Origin: Bacteroides faecis MAJ27
Lineage (GTDB): Bacteria > Bacteroidota > Bacteroidia > Bacteroidales > Bacteroidaceae
Length of the DNA stretch: 64,000 nt
Direction of reading: 5' to 3'
Assembly: GCF_900106755.1 (NCBI RefSeq)
Contig: NZ_FNNN01000007.1
Span: 124,001-188,000, forward strand
Shown in pieces: positions 52,234 through 62,120 of the stretch (position 1 is its first letter; each line of letters begins with the position of its first letter). Below the pieces are notes generated by a model, which worked only from the letters and a program-made list of their open reading frames with translations, was not told the origin of the DNA and made no database searches. Made by a program: the position numbers and the translations under genes.

Positions 52234-54270
52234 TTAATATTCCAGCACCTTTTTGGCAGCTTCATATATTTTCGCTTCATCCGGCAAAATTTCTTTCTCC
52301 AGAATAGGATTAAAGCCAACCGGAGTGAAAGTAGAACCGACACGTTGTACCGGACCATCCAAATACCGGAACATTTCCGAACCAATCATGGCTGCCAGCT
52401 CTGCCCCAAAGCCTGAAAACACTTTATCTTCGTGAACAACCAATGCCTTGCTAGTCTTCTTCACTGATTCAAAAATCGCCTCTTTATCTAATGGCATCAA
52501 CGAACGGATATCGATGACTTCAACTTTCCATCCTCCTTCTTTTTCCAGCCGTTCAGCCGCATGTAGACAAAAATGAGTAGTATTACCATAAGTTATAATA
52601 CTCAAATCTGTTCCTTCACGGCGAACACGTGCCTTTCCGAAAGGAACTTCAAAATCCTCGGGAACAACGGCAGCTGCTTCTACCGAATTATATAATGCCT
52701 TCGGTTCCAAAAACAGCGTAAATCCTTTAGAACGCATACTGGTACGCAACAGTCCGGCTGCATCATCAGCAAAAGAAGGACAAACGATACGTGCACCTGG
52801 CAAGGTAGTCAGTGCACCTTCTATATTTTGAGAATGATATAATCCACCACCGATATATCCTCCGGAAGCCAGTCGCAAAGTAATATTCGGTGCAAACTTA
52901 CCATTGCTGCGCCAATATTCATGTGTACACTCTACATATTGTTCTACAGCAGGCCAGAAGTAGTCGGCAAATTCCGCCCCTTCTATCACCACGTGAATTT
53001 TAGGGTCGAAGCGACTCATTCCGTTGGCCGTACCTACAATATAATCTTCGGCAATAGGTGCACTGAACACACGTGCTTCACCGAACTCCTGCTGCATCCC
53101 TTTGGTCACATTAAAAACTCCCCCTTTTTCTCTGTTTGCTACGTCCTGTCCCCAAATAAAGGTATCCGGATTATGTCGGAACTCAGCTTTTAAAGTTTCA
53201 TTAATAGCATTTACAAGGAAAGTTTTCTCCCCTTCTTCCTGATGAGTCCCCTCTTTATACTTCTGAGGTTGATAAGGTTCGGGCATCACAAAGTCATAAA
53301 TACTCTTAGGATCGGGATCAGGAGCTGCCAACGCTTTACGATTGGCAGCAGACAGTTCTTTTTTAGCCTCGACTTCAATTTGTTGCAATTCCTCTTCCGT
53401 CAAACGTTTGTAACGTAATAACATCCGTCGGAATTTCATCAAAGGATCTGCCTCTTTCACATATTCCAGTTCATCTTCATCCCTGTATAAGGTATGTTTA
53501 TCTGAATTGGAGTGAGAACCGATACGAACACAATTGGCTTGTACTATCACTGGATTACGGGTGTTGATCGCATATTCACGAGCTTCGCTCATAGCATTCA
53601 TAGAATCAAAAACATCTTTTCCGTTGCAGTAGATGATTTTCAAATTCTTAAAGCCGGAAAAGTTTTCGGCAACTTTACGGTTGGCAGTTTGTTCCGATTT
53701 AGGTACGGAAATGCCATATCCGTTATCCTGAATAACAAAGATCACCGGAAGACGTTCCAGACTGGCTCCATTAATAGCTTCGTAAACAAATCCTTCGGAA
53801 GTGGCGGATTCGCCGTGTGAAGTTATTGCCACTCCTTTGTGACCATAATATACCATTGCTCTCGCTACACCAGCTGCATGCAGGTCATGTGTGCCGGTAG
53901 CAGAAGAAATGTTCTCAATATGCCACTCCGGTTTGGCAAAGTGATTGGACATATGGCGACCGCCACTACCCGGATCAGTCGCTTTTGAAATACCGTTCAA
54001 TATGACCTCTTCGGCTGTCATTCCGGCAGAAAGTACAGTCAGCATATCACGGTAATAAGGAAACAGAAAGTCCTCTCCAAGTGTGAAAACCTGACCAATA
54101 GCCAGCTGGATTCCATCATGCCCGGCATAAGGAGCATGGTAAGACCAGCCTAGTGATTGTAACAGATAAGATGGTGCCTTTTCGTCCAAAGCACGCCCTA
54201 GTGTCATCAGATGATACCATTTTTTCAGGGTTTCTACATCTGTTGTCTTTATATCATATTTCTTTTTCAT
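52234..54270 (-). CDS. Fused 2-oxoacid dehydrogenase E1 (alpha plus beta)
   Basis: 678 aa. The N-terminal half (1-320) is the TPP-binding alpha domain (YAGHDGIQLAIGQ near 47, GDFLFPYYRDM, NGYGISVPKSEQ near 180); the C-terminal half (345-678) is the beta domain (GGVFNVTKGMQQEFG, ALTTLPGARIVCPSF, and the RVGSTFTPVGFNPILEKEI end). Fused E1 chains are normal in Bacteroidetes. Decarboxylates branched-chain or similar 2-oxoacids in the multienzyme complex with E2 and E3 encoded nearby. TAA stop; E2 lies 37 bases upstream. Confidence 0.92.
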   Translation of the reverse strand: MKKKYDIKTTDVETLKKWYHLMTLGRALDEKAPSYLLQSLGWSYHAPYAGHDGIQLAIGQVFTLGEDFLFPYYRDMLTVLSAGMTAEEVILNGISKATDPGSGGRHMSNHFAKPEWHIENISSATGTHDLHAAGVARAMVYYGHKGVAITSHGESATSEGFVYEAINGASLERLPVIFVIQDNGYGISVPKSEQTANRKVAENFSGFKNLKIIYCNGKDVFDSMNAMSEAREYAINTRNPVIVQANCVRIGSHSNSDKHTLYRDEDELEYVKEADPLMKFRRMLLRYKRLTEEELQQIEVEAKKELSAANRKALAAPDPDPKSIYDFVMPEPYQPQKYKEGTHQEEGEKTFLVNAINETLKAEFRHNPDTFIWGQDVANREKGGVFNVTKGMQQEFGEARVFSAPIAEDYIVGTANGMSRFDPKIHVVIEGAEFADYFWPAVEQYVECTHEYWRSNGKFAPNITLRLASGGYIGGGLYHSQNIEGALTTLPGARIVCPSFADDAAGLLRTSMRSKGFTLFLEPKALYNSVEAAAVVPEDFEVPFGKARVRREGTDLSIITYGNTTHFCLHAAERLEKEGGWKVEVIDIRSLMPLDKEAIFESVKKTSKALVVHEDKVFSGFGAELAAMIGSEMFRYLDGPVQRVGSTFTPVGFNPILEKEILPDEAKIYEAAKKVLEY

Positions 54271-54307
54271 GGTTAATGCAATTCTTAATGAATAAAATAA
54301 TCAAGTA

Positions 54308-55654
54308 TCAACCTTCCCAGTTCTCCAGATAATCGGCGATAAAATGCAGGAAGTTGCCCCCCAGCATACCATCTACCACACGGTGATCGTAAGAAAGAGA
54401 CAGGTACATTTTATGACGGATGGCAATTGTATCTCCTTCCGGTGTCTCTATGACAGCCGGTTTCTTCTCAATGTATCCCACTCCCAAGATAGCTACCTGA
54501 GGCTGATTTATGATCGGTGTGCCGAAAAGGCTCTTAAAAGTACCGAAATTGGTAATAGTAAATGTACCTCCATCAATATCTTCAGGCATTAATTTGTTGT
54601 CACGCGCTTTGATTGCCAATGAATCGATGGCAACAGCCAATCCGTTAAGATTCAAATGATCGGCATCATGTACCACAGGAACAATCAAGTTACCATCATT
54701 CAAAGAAACAGCAATGCCCACATTAATATGCTTCTTAAACAGGATATTGTAGCCGTCGACCGATACATTTACCTGAGGATAGGTGGACAGTGCTTTTGCT
54801 ACAGCTTCTGTTATTACAGGCATATATGTCAACTTCACTCCTTCGCGGTGGAAGAAAGCATCTTTATTCTTTTCACGCCAGCGAACCAGTTTAGTAACAT
54901 CGACCTCCACAACATTGGTTACGTGCGGAGATACTTTCTTTGACATAACCATATGATCTGCAATGATATGGCGAACCCGGTCCATTTCTTTCACCTCCAC
55001 TCCCGGAATGTTGGACGCCGCGGATGATACAACAGCAACGGGTGCTGTTGTTACAGGTGCAACACTTGCAGATACAGCAGGTGCACTGCCTACCGGTGAT
55101 GCCGTTTTTGGAGACGATGCAGAGGGCACAGACGGTGCAGGCTCCGGCGTTCCGGAAAGTCCTCTTTTCTTTCTATCAATATAATCTTTGATATCTTTCT
55201 TACTCAACCGCCCTTCGTATCCTGTACCTTGTATGGAATCCAGTTCCTCTTTCGGAATTTTAGCTTCCCGTGCCAACTGAATGACAACAGGAGAATACCA
55301 GCGTTCCTCTTTTGTCTCAATAGATTCCTGATTTCCCTTCTGAATCTCAGACTCTGCAAATACTTTTTCATGAGAATCACTAACATTCTCCTGAGAAGAA
55401 TCATCTTCCTCTCCTCCCATATCCACAACAGCAACCACAGTACCAACAGCAACCGTATCACCTTCTTTAAATAGAATTTCCACTACTTTCCCGGCTACCG
55501 GAGAAGGAATTTCCGCACTGACTTTTGCAGTATTTACTTCGAAGAGAACATCGTCTTCCTGAATGATATCCCCCACTTTTACAGACCAAGAAACAATAGT
55601 CCCTTCGGTTATACTCTCGCCCAACTTGGGCATTTTTATTTCGAATCTTGACAT
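54308..55654 (-). CDS. 2-oxoacid dehydrogenase E2, dihydrolipoyl acyltransferase
   Basis: 448 aa. An N-terminal lipoyl domain (KLGESITEGTIVSWSVKVGD, with the lipoyl Lys in VNTAKVSAEIPSP near 42), a Glu/Ser-rich linker, a peripheral subunit-binding domain near 118-160 (VIQLAREAKIPKEELDSIQG), an Ala/Pro/Val hinge and the catalytic domain with SYDHRVVDGML (HxxxDG) near 425. Core of the complex; needs lipoylation by the adjacent ligase. TGA stop. Confidence 0.93.
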   Translation of the reverse strand: MSRFEIKMPKLGESITEGTIVSWSVKVGDIIQEDDVLFEVNTAKVSAEIPSPVAGKVVEILFKEGDTVAVGTVVAVVDMGGEEDDSSQENVSDSHEKVFAESEIQKGNQESIETKEERWYSPVVIQLAREAKIPKEELDSIQGTGYEGRLSKKDIKDYIDRKKRGLSGTPEPAPSVPSASSPKTASPVGSAPAVSASVAPVTTAPVAVVSSAASNIPGVEVKEMDRVRHIIADHMVMSKKVSPHVTNVVEVDVTKLVRWREKNKDAFFHREGVKLTYMPVITEAVAKALSTYPQVNVSVDGYNILFKKHINVGIAVSLNDGNLIVPVVHDADHLNLNGLAVAIDSLAIKARDNKLMPEDIDGGTFTITNFGTFKSLFGTPIINQPQVAILGVGYIEKKPAVIETPEGDTIAIRHKMYLSLSYDHRVVDGMLGGNFLHFIADYLENWEG

Positions 55655-55741
55655 AGACAGTAAATTTATTATTCAACCTTGATATATTAAAACAACCCGC
55701 TGAAATAGAAAGTTTTAAGTTAAAGTATTTTTAACCGGACT

Positions 55742-56464
55742 TCAGCGGCTGAATATCCATTCGTCCCGGATATATTTTTCTTTCCGAAGTTTGTCAATAG
55801 CCCCTAGCTCCCATTCATTGAAAGCAACAGCCGATTGCCCCTTACTAAAATATTGGAAAACAGTCTTTTTGAAATCCTCAATCGTCTCCATAGGCAAGTA
55901 GTTGGAAATATTAGTGACCGCACTTCGGACAGAAGGAACGGCATATACAGGCACTGATTCTTTTTCTTCTATTTTTCCTTCCGGATTTAAAACCTTATTC
56001 AATATGGTCATATCCGTATCATAGAGTAAAGTACAATGATACAGAACTCTATTTTTATATACACATTGAGCACTCCCCGATATCTTCAAGCCATGCAGAT
56101 AGATGCCCAGTCGTTCATCTCCTTCGGCAGTTAAGCCAATTGAAACGAAAAATTCCAATACGCGATGAAGATATGTCTTGAAATCAGGCAGACGGGACAC
56201 TGTCTCAATAAAAGTCAAATTGACATTGCCCAAATCATGATATACCGTTCCTCCTCCCGAAAATCGACGGGCAATATGAATCTGTTGCAGTTCCGCCCAC
56301 TCCCGGTCCACTTCCGACTGTACACGTTGATGTTTGCCCATCACCACAGAAGGCGTATCCTGCCAAAGCATAAAAACATCATCAGCTCCCTGCTTCAACA
56401 GATATTCTTCTGCCGCCAAATGGAAGTAAATATCGGTGAAAGGACTATGAATACAACGAACCAT
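55742..56464 (-). CDS. lplA: Lipoate--protein ligase family protein
   Basis: 240 aa. Motifs: VVMGKHQRVQSEVDREW near 40 and ARRFSGGGTVYHDLGNVNLTF near 68 (RRxSGGGTVxHD, lipoyl-AMP binding), with KISGSAQCVYKNRVLYHCTLL near 128. Attaches lipoate to the E2 lipoyl domain. Its location between E2 and E3 genes fits this role. Shorter than E. coli LplA because the C-terminal accessory domain is largely absent. TGA stop. Confidence 0.9.
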   Translation of the reverse strand: MVRCIHSPFTDIYFHLAAEEYLLKQGADDVFMLWQDTPSVVMGKHQRVQSEVDREWAELQQIHIARRFSGGGTVYHDLGNVNLTFIETVSRLPDFKTYLHRVLEFFVSIGLTAEGDERLGIYLHGLKISGSAQCVYKNRVLYHCTLLYDTDMTILNKVLNPEGKIEEKESVPVYAVPSVRSAVTNISNYLPMETIEDFKKTVFQYFSKGQSAVAFNEWELGAIDKLRKEKYIRDEWIFSR

Positions 56465-56497
56465 AATGTATACTCCTTATTCTTTCAAAAGAATTAC

Positions 56498-57844
56498 TTA
56501 TGAGAAGAGTAGCTCATGGTAAATCTCCCCAACCGTAGGATGTGGAAATACACTCTTCTGGAATTCTTCGATTGTATATCCCTTCTGGATAGCAATACCG
56601 GCTATAACAATCAGTTCTGATGCAGGATTCCCGATTATATGACAACCTATGATATGTCCTTCCTCATCCTGAATCAACTTGCAGATACCATTCCCCTGTT
56701 CATTCTCCGCAACAAACCGGCCGGAATATGCCATCGGTAGTTTAGTAACCCGATAAGGTAGCCCCAATTGAATCAATTCCTCTTCCGTCTTACCCACTCC
56801 GGCTACTTCCGGATTTGTATAAACGACTCCCGGAACACAATGATAGTTCATCTGATCTTCCACTCCTAAAATGTGGTTGACAGCTACTTCCGCTTCACGA
56901 ATTGCCGTATGTGCCAGCAAGGAATACCCCGTAATATCTCCACAAGCGTATACCCTCGGGTGAGAAGTCAATAAATGTTCATCAACTTTTACCCCATTCC
57001 GATAAAGTTCTATATTCAGTTTATCCAGTCCGACTTTGTCCAAATTTGCCTTACGCCCTACGCTAAGCAATATCTTTTCCGCTTCAATCGTTGAGGACTT
57101 TCCTTCTTTTTCAATCACAACTCCACCAAGCTTCACTTCCACCACTTTAGTATTCAAATAGAAAGTGACTCCGCGCTTTGCATATTCCGAGCGAAGCATA
57201 CCGCTGGTTTCCTTATCCATTACACCCAAAATCTCCGGCATCATTTCAACGACATGTACCTTCACCCCCATACTGTTAAAGAATGAGGCAAACTCCATAC
57301 CGATTACTCCGCCACCAATAATCACCAATGTTTTGGGAAGTTCTTTTATCTCCAGTGCCTCTCGGGAAGTCCAGTAACTAACCTCTGACAATCCGGGTAT
57401 CGGAGGAATTACTGTATCAGAACCGGTGCAAACCAATAAATATTTGACCTCGTACTTTTCTCCATCGCAAGCAATCCGAATCAGTCCGCCGGATTCTCCT
57501 TCTATCACCGCTTCTTTTTCTACAATCGTCACACCATAAGAATTAACAGTCATCTTCACTCCACCTGTCAACATCTTCACTGTTTTATCTTTCCGGCTCA
57601 TGATTTTGGATAAGTCAAAGGAAGGAGACTCCGCTGAGATTCCATATTTGGAAGCAGTCTTAATGCTATCCAGTATTTTAGCAGAATATAGCAATGTTTT
57701 AGTAGGAATACATCCTTCATTCAGACACACTCCTCCTATTGCCTTTTTTTCAAACAAAACGGCTTTTAGTCCGTTAGCTCCCGCCCTTTCGGCAGCTGTA
57801 TAACCAGCAGGGCCACCACCAATAATAGCTATATCAAATTTCAT
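56498..57844 (-). CDS. lpdA: Dihydrolipoyl dehydrogenase (E3)
   Basis: 448 aa flavoprotein. FAD-binding GGGPAGYTAAERAG near 9, the redox-active disulfide GGVCLNEGCIPTKT near 38 (CxxxxC), NAD-binding GGGVIGMEFASFF near 175 and the C-terminal FPHPTVGEIYHE catalytic His-Glu pair. Reoxidises E2 dihydrolipoyl groups to NADH. Completes the dehydrogenase gene cluster. Confidence 0.95.
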   Translation of the reverse strand: MKFDIAIIGGGPAGYTAAERAGANGLKAVLFEKKAIGGVCLNEGCIPTKTLLYSAKILDSIKTASKYGISAESPSFDLSKIMSRKDKTVKMLTGGVKMTVNSYGVTIVEKEAVIEGESGGLIRIACDGEKYEVKYLLVCTGSDTVIPPIPGLSEVSYWTSREALEIKELPKTLVIIGGGVIGMEFASFFNSMGVKVHVVEMMPEILGVMDKETSGMLRSEYAKRGVTFYLNTKVVEVKLGGVVIEKEGKSSTIEAEKILLSVGRKANLDKVGLDKLNIELYRNGVKVDEHLLTSHPRVYACGDITGYSLLAHTAIREAEVAVNHILGVEDQMNYHCVPGVVYTNPEVAGVGKTEEELIQLGLPYRVTKLPMAYSGRFVAENEQGNGICKLIQDEEGHIIGCHIIGNPASELIVIAGIAIQKGYTIEEFQKSVFPHPTVGEIYHELLFS

Positions 57845-57920
57845 AATCGTATCTTTTTAGTAATAATACGATTATAACAAATGAAAGAAGAGATTAGTTG
57901 TATGACAAGAAACGTACCCG

Positions 57921-58814
57921 CTACTTAATTGTCAACTTTTTGAGTTCCTCTAAGGTCCCGTTGAATACATTGAGGTCTACATCCTCTTTAATACCCGGTA
58001 CGTTTCCAACGTCCGTATGTTGCCAGAAATGCCATTTACCCTGATATTTCACTGAATCGACATAATAGTGGGCAATCCAGTAAGGATAAGCATTAAAAAT
58101 AGAATCCTCCAGATAACGGGTCTTGAATTTATAAGAAGTATAAAGAATGGGCTTCACTCCATAATGGGATTCTATACGATCCAGCCAACGCTTAATGCCT
58201 TGCTGCAATTCTTTTTTCTCTTTTCGTCCGGTCACTTCCACATCGAGTACCGGGGGCAGGTCACCGGAATCCAGTTTAACTGTGCGGATAAAGAAATCCG
58301 CTTGTTTCAAAGCATCTGTACCAGGAATATAGAAATGATAAGCGCCACGAATAAAACCATGATTACGTGCGTTTACAAAATTGGCTTCGAATGTAGTATC
58401 GTTATGATCTCCTCCTTCAGTCGCTTTCATAAAGATGAAATGCAAAGGAGTAGCCGTCTGCTTATTTTGTAAAAGTCTTCCCCAGTCTATTTTTCCTTGA
58501 TAATGAGAAATGTCAATCCCATGAATGTCATATCCGGAAGGAATGCAGACTCCGTATTCCTTCATGCCATTGCAAGGTTTCCACCGATAGGCATAAGGAC
58601 GAAGAAAGAAATAATAGAAAATGACGGAGAAACAACCGATAATCACCACAGCCAATAAATTGCGAAGCCAGCCGGGCATCGAATAACCATGCTTCATCGG
58701 TGCCTTTTTCTGGGCACGGGAAGGTTTGGAAGAAGAAACGGTCCCCTTTTTTCTGGTAGTGGCAACTGTTCTTTTCTTTTGGACAGCAGAAATCGGATTA
58801 TTACGTGACGGCAT
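57921..58814 (-). CDS. Glycoside hydrolase family 25 lysozyme
   Basis: 297 aa. A basic N-terminus (KKRTVATTRKKGTVSSS) and one membrane segment (WLRNLLAVVIIGCFSVIFYYFFL near 50) anchor it; the GH25 domain follows with GIDISHYQGKIDWGRLL near 98, FIFMKATEGGDH near 128 and PVLDVEVTGRK near 190 (catalytic Asp and Glu). Cleaves peptidoglycan, probably at the periplasmic or outer face. Start ATG 58814. Confidence 0.9.
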   Translation of the reverse strand: MPSRNNPISAVQKKRTVATTRKKGTVSSSKPSRAQKKAPMKHGYSMPGWLRNLLAVVIIGCFSVIFYYFFLRPYAYRWKPCNGMKEYGVCIPSGYDIHGIDISHYQGKIDWGRLLQNKQTATPLHFIFMKATEGGDHNDTTFEANFVNARNHGFIRGAYHFYIPGTDALKQADFFIRTVKLDSGDLPPVLDVEVTGRKEKKELQQGIKRWLDRIESHYGVKPILYTSYKFKTRYLEDSIFNAYPYWIAHYYVDSVKYQGKWHFWQHTDVGNVPGIKEDVDLNVFNGTLEELKKLTIK

Positions 58815-58843
58815 TTGTTTTGATGAATAAATATATGAAAGAT

Positions 58844-58919
58844 AGGCACGGATTACACGGATTACACAGTTTTAGCATACTATTTCTTAAAACCGTGTTA
58901 ATCTGCGTAATCCGTGCCT
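58844..58919. repeat. Long inverted repeat between lysozyme and pfp genes
   Basis: AGGCACGGATTAC (58844-58856) pairs with GTAATCCGTGCCT (58907-58919), with further pairing inside (ACAC/GTGT, GTTTT/AAAAC). Both flanking genes are on the minus strand, so it probably serves as the terminator of pfp. Confidence 0.65.
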
Positions 58920-58971
58920 GAATAACTCTTCATCACAACGTTGCTTGATACAACAACTCTGTGAAGTTTAC

Positions 58972-60618
58972 TTATTTAGCTTGTTCCAGTTGCAAAGTTT
59001 TAGTTGCCTGGTCGCAAACTTCCGTAGGACCAAAGTACTGGATCGGACCCGGATATACATAATCCGTTTCAACAGCCCAACGGTCACGTTGTGCAGCGAA
59101 TGCTTTAAAAGGAGCACCATCCAGTTTCACCAATGCCTTCTGGATAACCGGTTTCATTTCACCGTGACGGCGTTCCATATTCATCATCATCGTGATAGGC
59201 ACACCACCGGCAATCCATTCAGCAGCAGGAGCAGTTGTGTTACGTACAGAAGACATATAGCCAGTCTTACCGTCGGCAATCAACATAGAAGCTGTGTAAC
59301 CCAAAGAATAGCAGTAATCAGCATCGAAGTTTGACGGAGCGGCGCAACGTCCTTCGTAACCGAAGAAGTGGTGCTGAGCAGCAAACTTACCTACGTATTT
59401 GCCATCTTCTTTCCATGCAGCCAATTTGGTAGCTACCATTTCAGACAACAGTTTTTCTGTTTCGATCAGTGATACCTGAACGTTTCCGTGCGGGTCACGA
59501 TCCAGTGTCAACTGGCGAGCTACACCTTCCGGCAGACTTGCATAGATAGCAGAGTTTTCCGGAGACAACTTACGGATGATATAATCACGCTGGTGAGACT
59601 TCTTAATCTGAGAGAACTCTTCTGCATTAGCAGCCAGGAAGTCGTTCAACTCAGCAATCAGACGCTTCATTGCCGGAATAAATTCAACCAATCCTTCCGG
59701 GATCAGCACTGTACCGAAGTTATTTCCCTGTGCAGCACGGTCGGCCACCACTTTAGCGATAGATGTCACTACATCATCCAGAGACATATCTTTTGCTTCT
59801 ACTTCTTCAGAAACAATACATACGTTAGGCTGTACCTGCAAAGCACATTCCAATGCGATGTGAGAAGCCGAGCGACCCATCAACTTAATAAAGTGCCAGT
59901 ATTTACGAGCTGAGTTACAGTCACGTTGAATGTTACCAATCACTTCCGCATAAGTCTTGCAAGCTGTATCAAAACCGAAGGAAGTTTCAATCATATCGTT
60001 CTTCAAGTCACCGTCGATCGTTTTCGGACAACCGATTACCTGCACACCGTACTTTTTAGCAGCGTAATACTCAGCCAATACGCAGGCATTTGTATTAGAG
60101 TCATCACCACCGATGATTACCAATGCTTTGATGCCCAGTTCCTTGATAATCTCCAATCCCTTTTCAAATTGAGCTTCAGTTTCCAGCTTTGTACGTCCCG
60201 AACCAATGATATCGAAACCACCTGTATTACGGTATTCGTCGATGATGTCGGCAGTCAGTTCCATATAGTTGTGGTCTACCAGACCGCCGGGTCCCAAAAT
60301 AAAGCCGTACAGCTTATTTTCCGGATTCAGTTTTTTGATACCGTCGAACAAACCAGAGATTACATTGTGTCCGCCCGGAGCCTGTCCACCGGAAAGGATT
60401 ACACCTACGTTCATGGCAGGAAGTTGAACAGCTTCACCTGCTTCGAATGTAATCAACGGCATTCCGTACGTGTTAGGGAATAATGCTTTGATAGCTTCCT
60501 GATCGGCTACAGATTGAGTAGCAGAACCTGCTACAGCTTTAACGGCTCCTGTTGCCAATGCTTTCGGAAGTTTGGGCTGATAAGCAGCCCTTGCGATTTG
60601 CAATGCACTTTTAGTCAT
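58972..60618 (-). CDS. pfp: PPi-dependent 6-phosphofructokinase
   Basis: 548 aa, long-form PPi-[20 protein letters not shown] near 175 has the Asp typical of PPi-dependent enzymes (ATP enzymes have Gly), the [22 protein letters not shown] motif near 198 carries the Lys, and the [14 protein letters not shown] substrate motif lies near 248. Makes fructose 1,6-bisphosphate reversibly in glycolysis. Single gene with its own upstream AT-rich region. Confidence 0.95.
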   Translation of the reverse strand: MTKSALQIARAAYQPKLPKALATGAVKAVAGSATQSVADQEAIKALFPNTYGMPLITFEAGEAVQLPAMNVGVILSGGQAPGGHNVISGLFDGIKKLNPENKLYGFILGPGGLVDHNYMELTADIIDEYRNTGGFDIIGSGRTKLETEAQFEKGLEIIKELGIKALVIIGGDDSNTNACVLAEYYAAKKYGVQVIGCPKTIDGDLKNDMIETSFGFDTACKTYAEVIGNIQRDCNSARKYWHFIKLMGRSASHIALECALQVQPNVCIVSEEVEAKDMSLDDVVTSIAKVVADRAAQGNNFGTVLIPEGLVEFIPAMKRLIAELNDFLAANAEEFSQIKKSHQRDYIIRKLSPENSAIYASLPEGVARQLTLDRDPHGNVQVSLIETEKLLSEMVATKLAAWKEDGKYVGKFAAQHHFFGYEGRCAAPSNFDADYCYSLGYTASMLIADGKTGYMSSVRNTTAPAAEWIAGGVPITMMMNMERRHGEMKPVIQKALVKLDGAPFKAFAAQRDRWAVETDYVYPGPIQYFGPTEVCDQATKTLQLEQAK

Positions 60619-60746
60619 TTTCTTTATTTTTATTTAAAGGTGTTAGTAAGTTTCTTGTCAAACTTGAAAAGCGTTGCAAATTTCGCATTTTTCCTCGAAT
60701 TATGAAAGAGAAGCTCTCATTTTATTTCGTGACACCGGTACAGATG

Positions 60747-62120
60747 CTATTGCTTCCAGCCACCACCCAGTGCTTTATAAAGCTGCACTACGGTTATCAA
60801 TTCATCACGAATAGCGTTACTCAGACCAATTTGTGCATCAAAATAACCACGCTGGGCATCCAGAACATCCAAATAATTGATTACTCCATTAATGTATTGC
60901 AACTGAGCCAAGTCCATATAACTCTTAGCCGAACGTTCCAGATTGGCACGAAGAGCATACACCTCTTTTATCTTATTAAAGTTGACAATCGCATTACGTG
61001 TTTCCTTGAAAGCAGTTAAAACTGATTTCTCATAACTATGTAGTTCCGCCTCATAAGCTGCCTTTTTGCCTTTCAATGCAGCACGGTTCTTTCCCCAGCC
61101 AAAAATAGGAGTCAATAAAGCCCCTTCCATAACAGCATAAGGAGATTTTAAAAGTTCGGACAAAGACGTACTCTCAGTACCGAAACCACCTGTCAGGGCG
61201 AGACGAGGAAACATATTCGTATAAGCTACCCCTACTTTGGCATTGGCAGCAATCAACTTCTGCTCTGCCTGACGTATGTCGGGACGGCGTTCCAACAAAG
61301 TAGATGGCATCCCTATCGGAAGTGTTTCCGGAAAATTGAATTCCTGAAGCAGTCGGGAACGGGCGATGCGATTAGGGTATTCTCCGGCCAGAAAAGCAAT
61401 GTCATTCTCTTTCAGCGAGATTTTACGTTCTAAATCAGGAACCAAAGTGGCTGTACGTGCCAGCTCCACCTGAGCCTGACGATAAGAAGTCTCCGAAGTC
61501 AATCCTCCTTCAAAACGGATACGTGCCAGGCGCACCCCTTCTTCACGGGCTTTTAAAGTCTGCTTGACAATATCCAGTTCCGTATCCAGCGCAACCAGTT
61601 CATAATAAGCCTGTGCCACTTCCGCCACAATCGTCATCCGAAGTGCACGTTGCGCCTCTACCGACTGCAAATATTCGGCAATACTGGCCGAACGCGCCCA
61701 TCGCAGATTTCCCCAAAGATCGAGTTCCCATGAAACAAGGAACTGAGCTTCAAAGGTTTCCGATTTCTTAAAAGCATCTCCCCCGTGATTCTCAAGTTCA
61801 CGTTCAGCAGTCACTTTTCCTTTGATATCAGGAAGCAGTGCAGCGGTGGAGATACGTTTCTGAGCCGCCATTTCTTTGATTCGGGCAGCCGCTATCAACA
61901 TGTCTTTATTGTGATCCAACGCACGGTCTATCAGACTGCGAAGTGTAGAATCCGTATAGATTTCTTCCCAATCCTTATCTCCAAAGCTGACCGTATCCTG
62001 ATGTTGGGCCAGACTATCGGGCAAATGAAGGTCAGGACGTACGTAGCTCTTGCCTACTTTGCAGGAAGTCAGTATTCCTGCAAACAATAGTATAGCAATA
62101 TATAGTTTATTCAGTTTCAT
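60747..62120 (-). CDS. Outer membrane efflux channel (OprM/NodT-type)
   Basis: 457 aa. Lipoprotein signal with Cys near 20 (LFAGILTSCKVG), then the TolC-like helical hairpins: LIDRALDHNKDMLIAAARIKEMAAQKR near 65 and the repeated half LIAANAKVGVAYTNMFPRLALTGGFG near 280. The trimer forms the outer membrane duct for the RND pump encoded directly upstream, whose stop overlaps its start. Ends in TAG. Confidence 0.93.
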   Translation of the reverse strand: MKLNKLYIAILLFAGILTSCKVGKSYVRPDLHLPDSLAQHQDTVSFGDKDWEEIYTDSTLRSLIDRALDHNKDMLIAAARIKEMAAQKRISTAALLPDIKGKVTAERELENHGGDAFKKSETFEAQFLVSWELDLWGNLRWARSASIAEYLQSVEAQRALRMTIVAEVAQAYYELVALDTELDIVKQTLKAREEGVRLARIRFEGGLTSETSYRQAQVELARTATLVPDLERKISLKENDIAFLAGEYPNRIARSRLLQEFNFPETLPIGMPSTLLERRPDIRQAEQKLIAANAKVGVAYTNMFPRLALTGGFGTESTSLSELLKSPYAVMEGALLTPIFGWGKNRAALKGKKAAYEAELHSYEKSVLTAFKETRNAIVNFNKIKEVYALRANLERSAKSYMDLAQLQYINGVINYLDVLDAQRGYFDAQIGLSNAIRDELITVVQLYKALGGGWKQ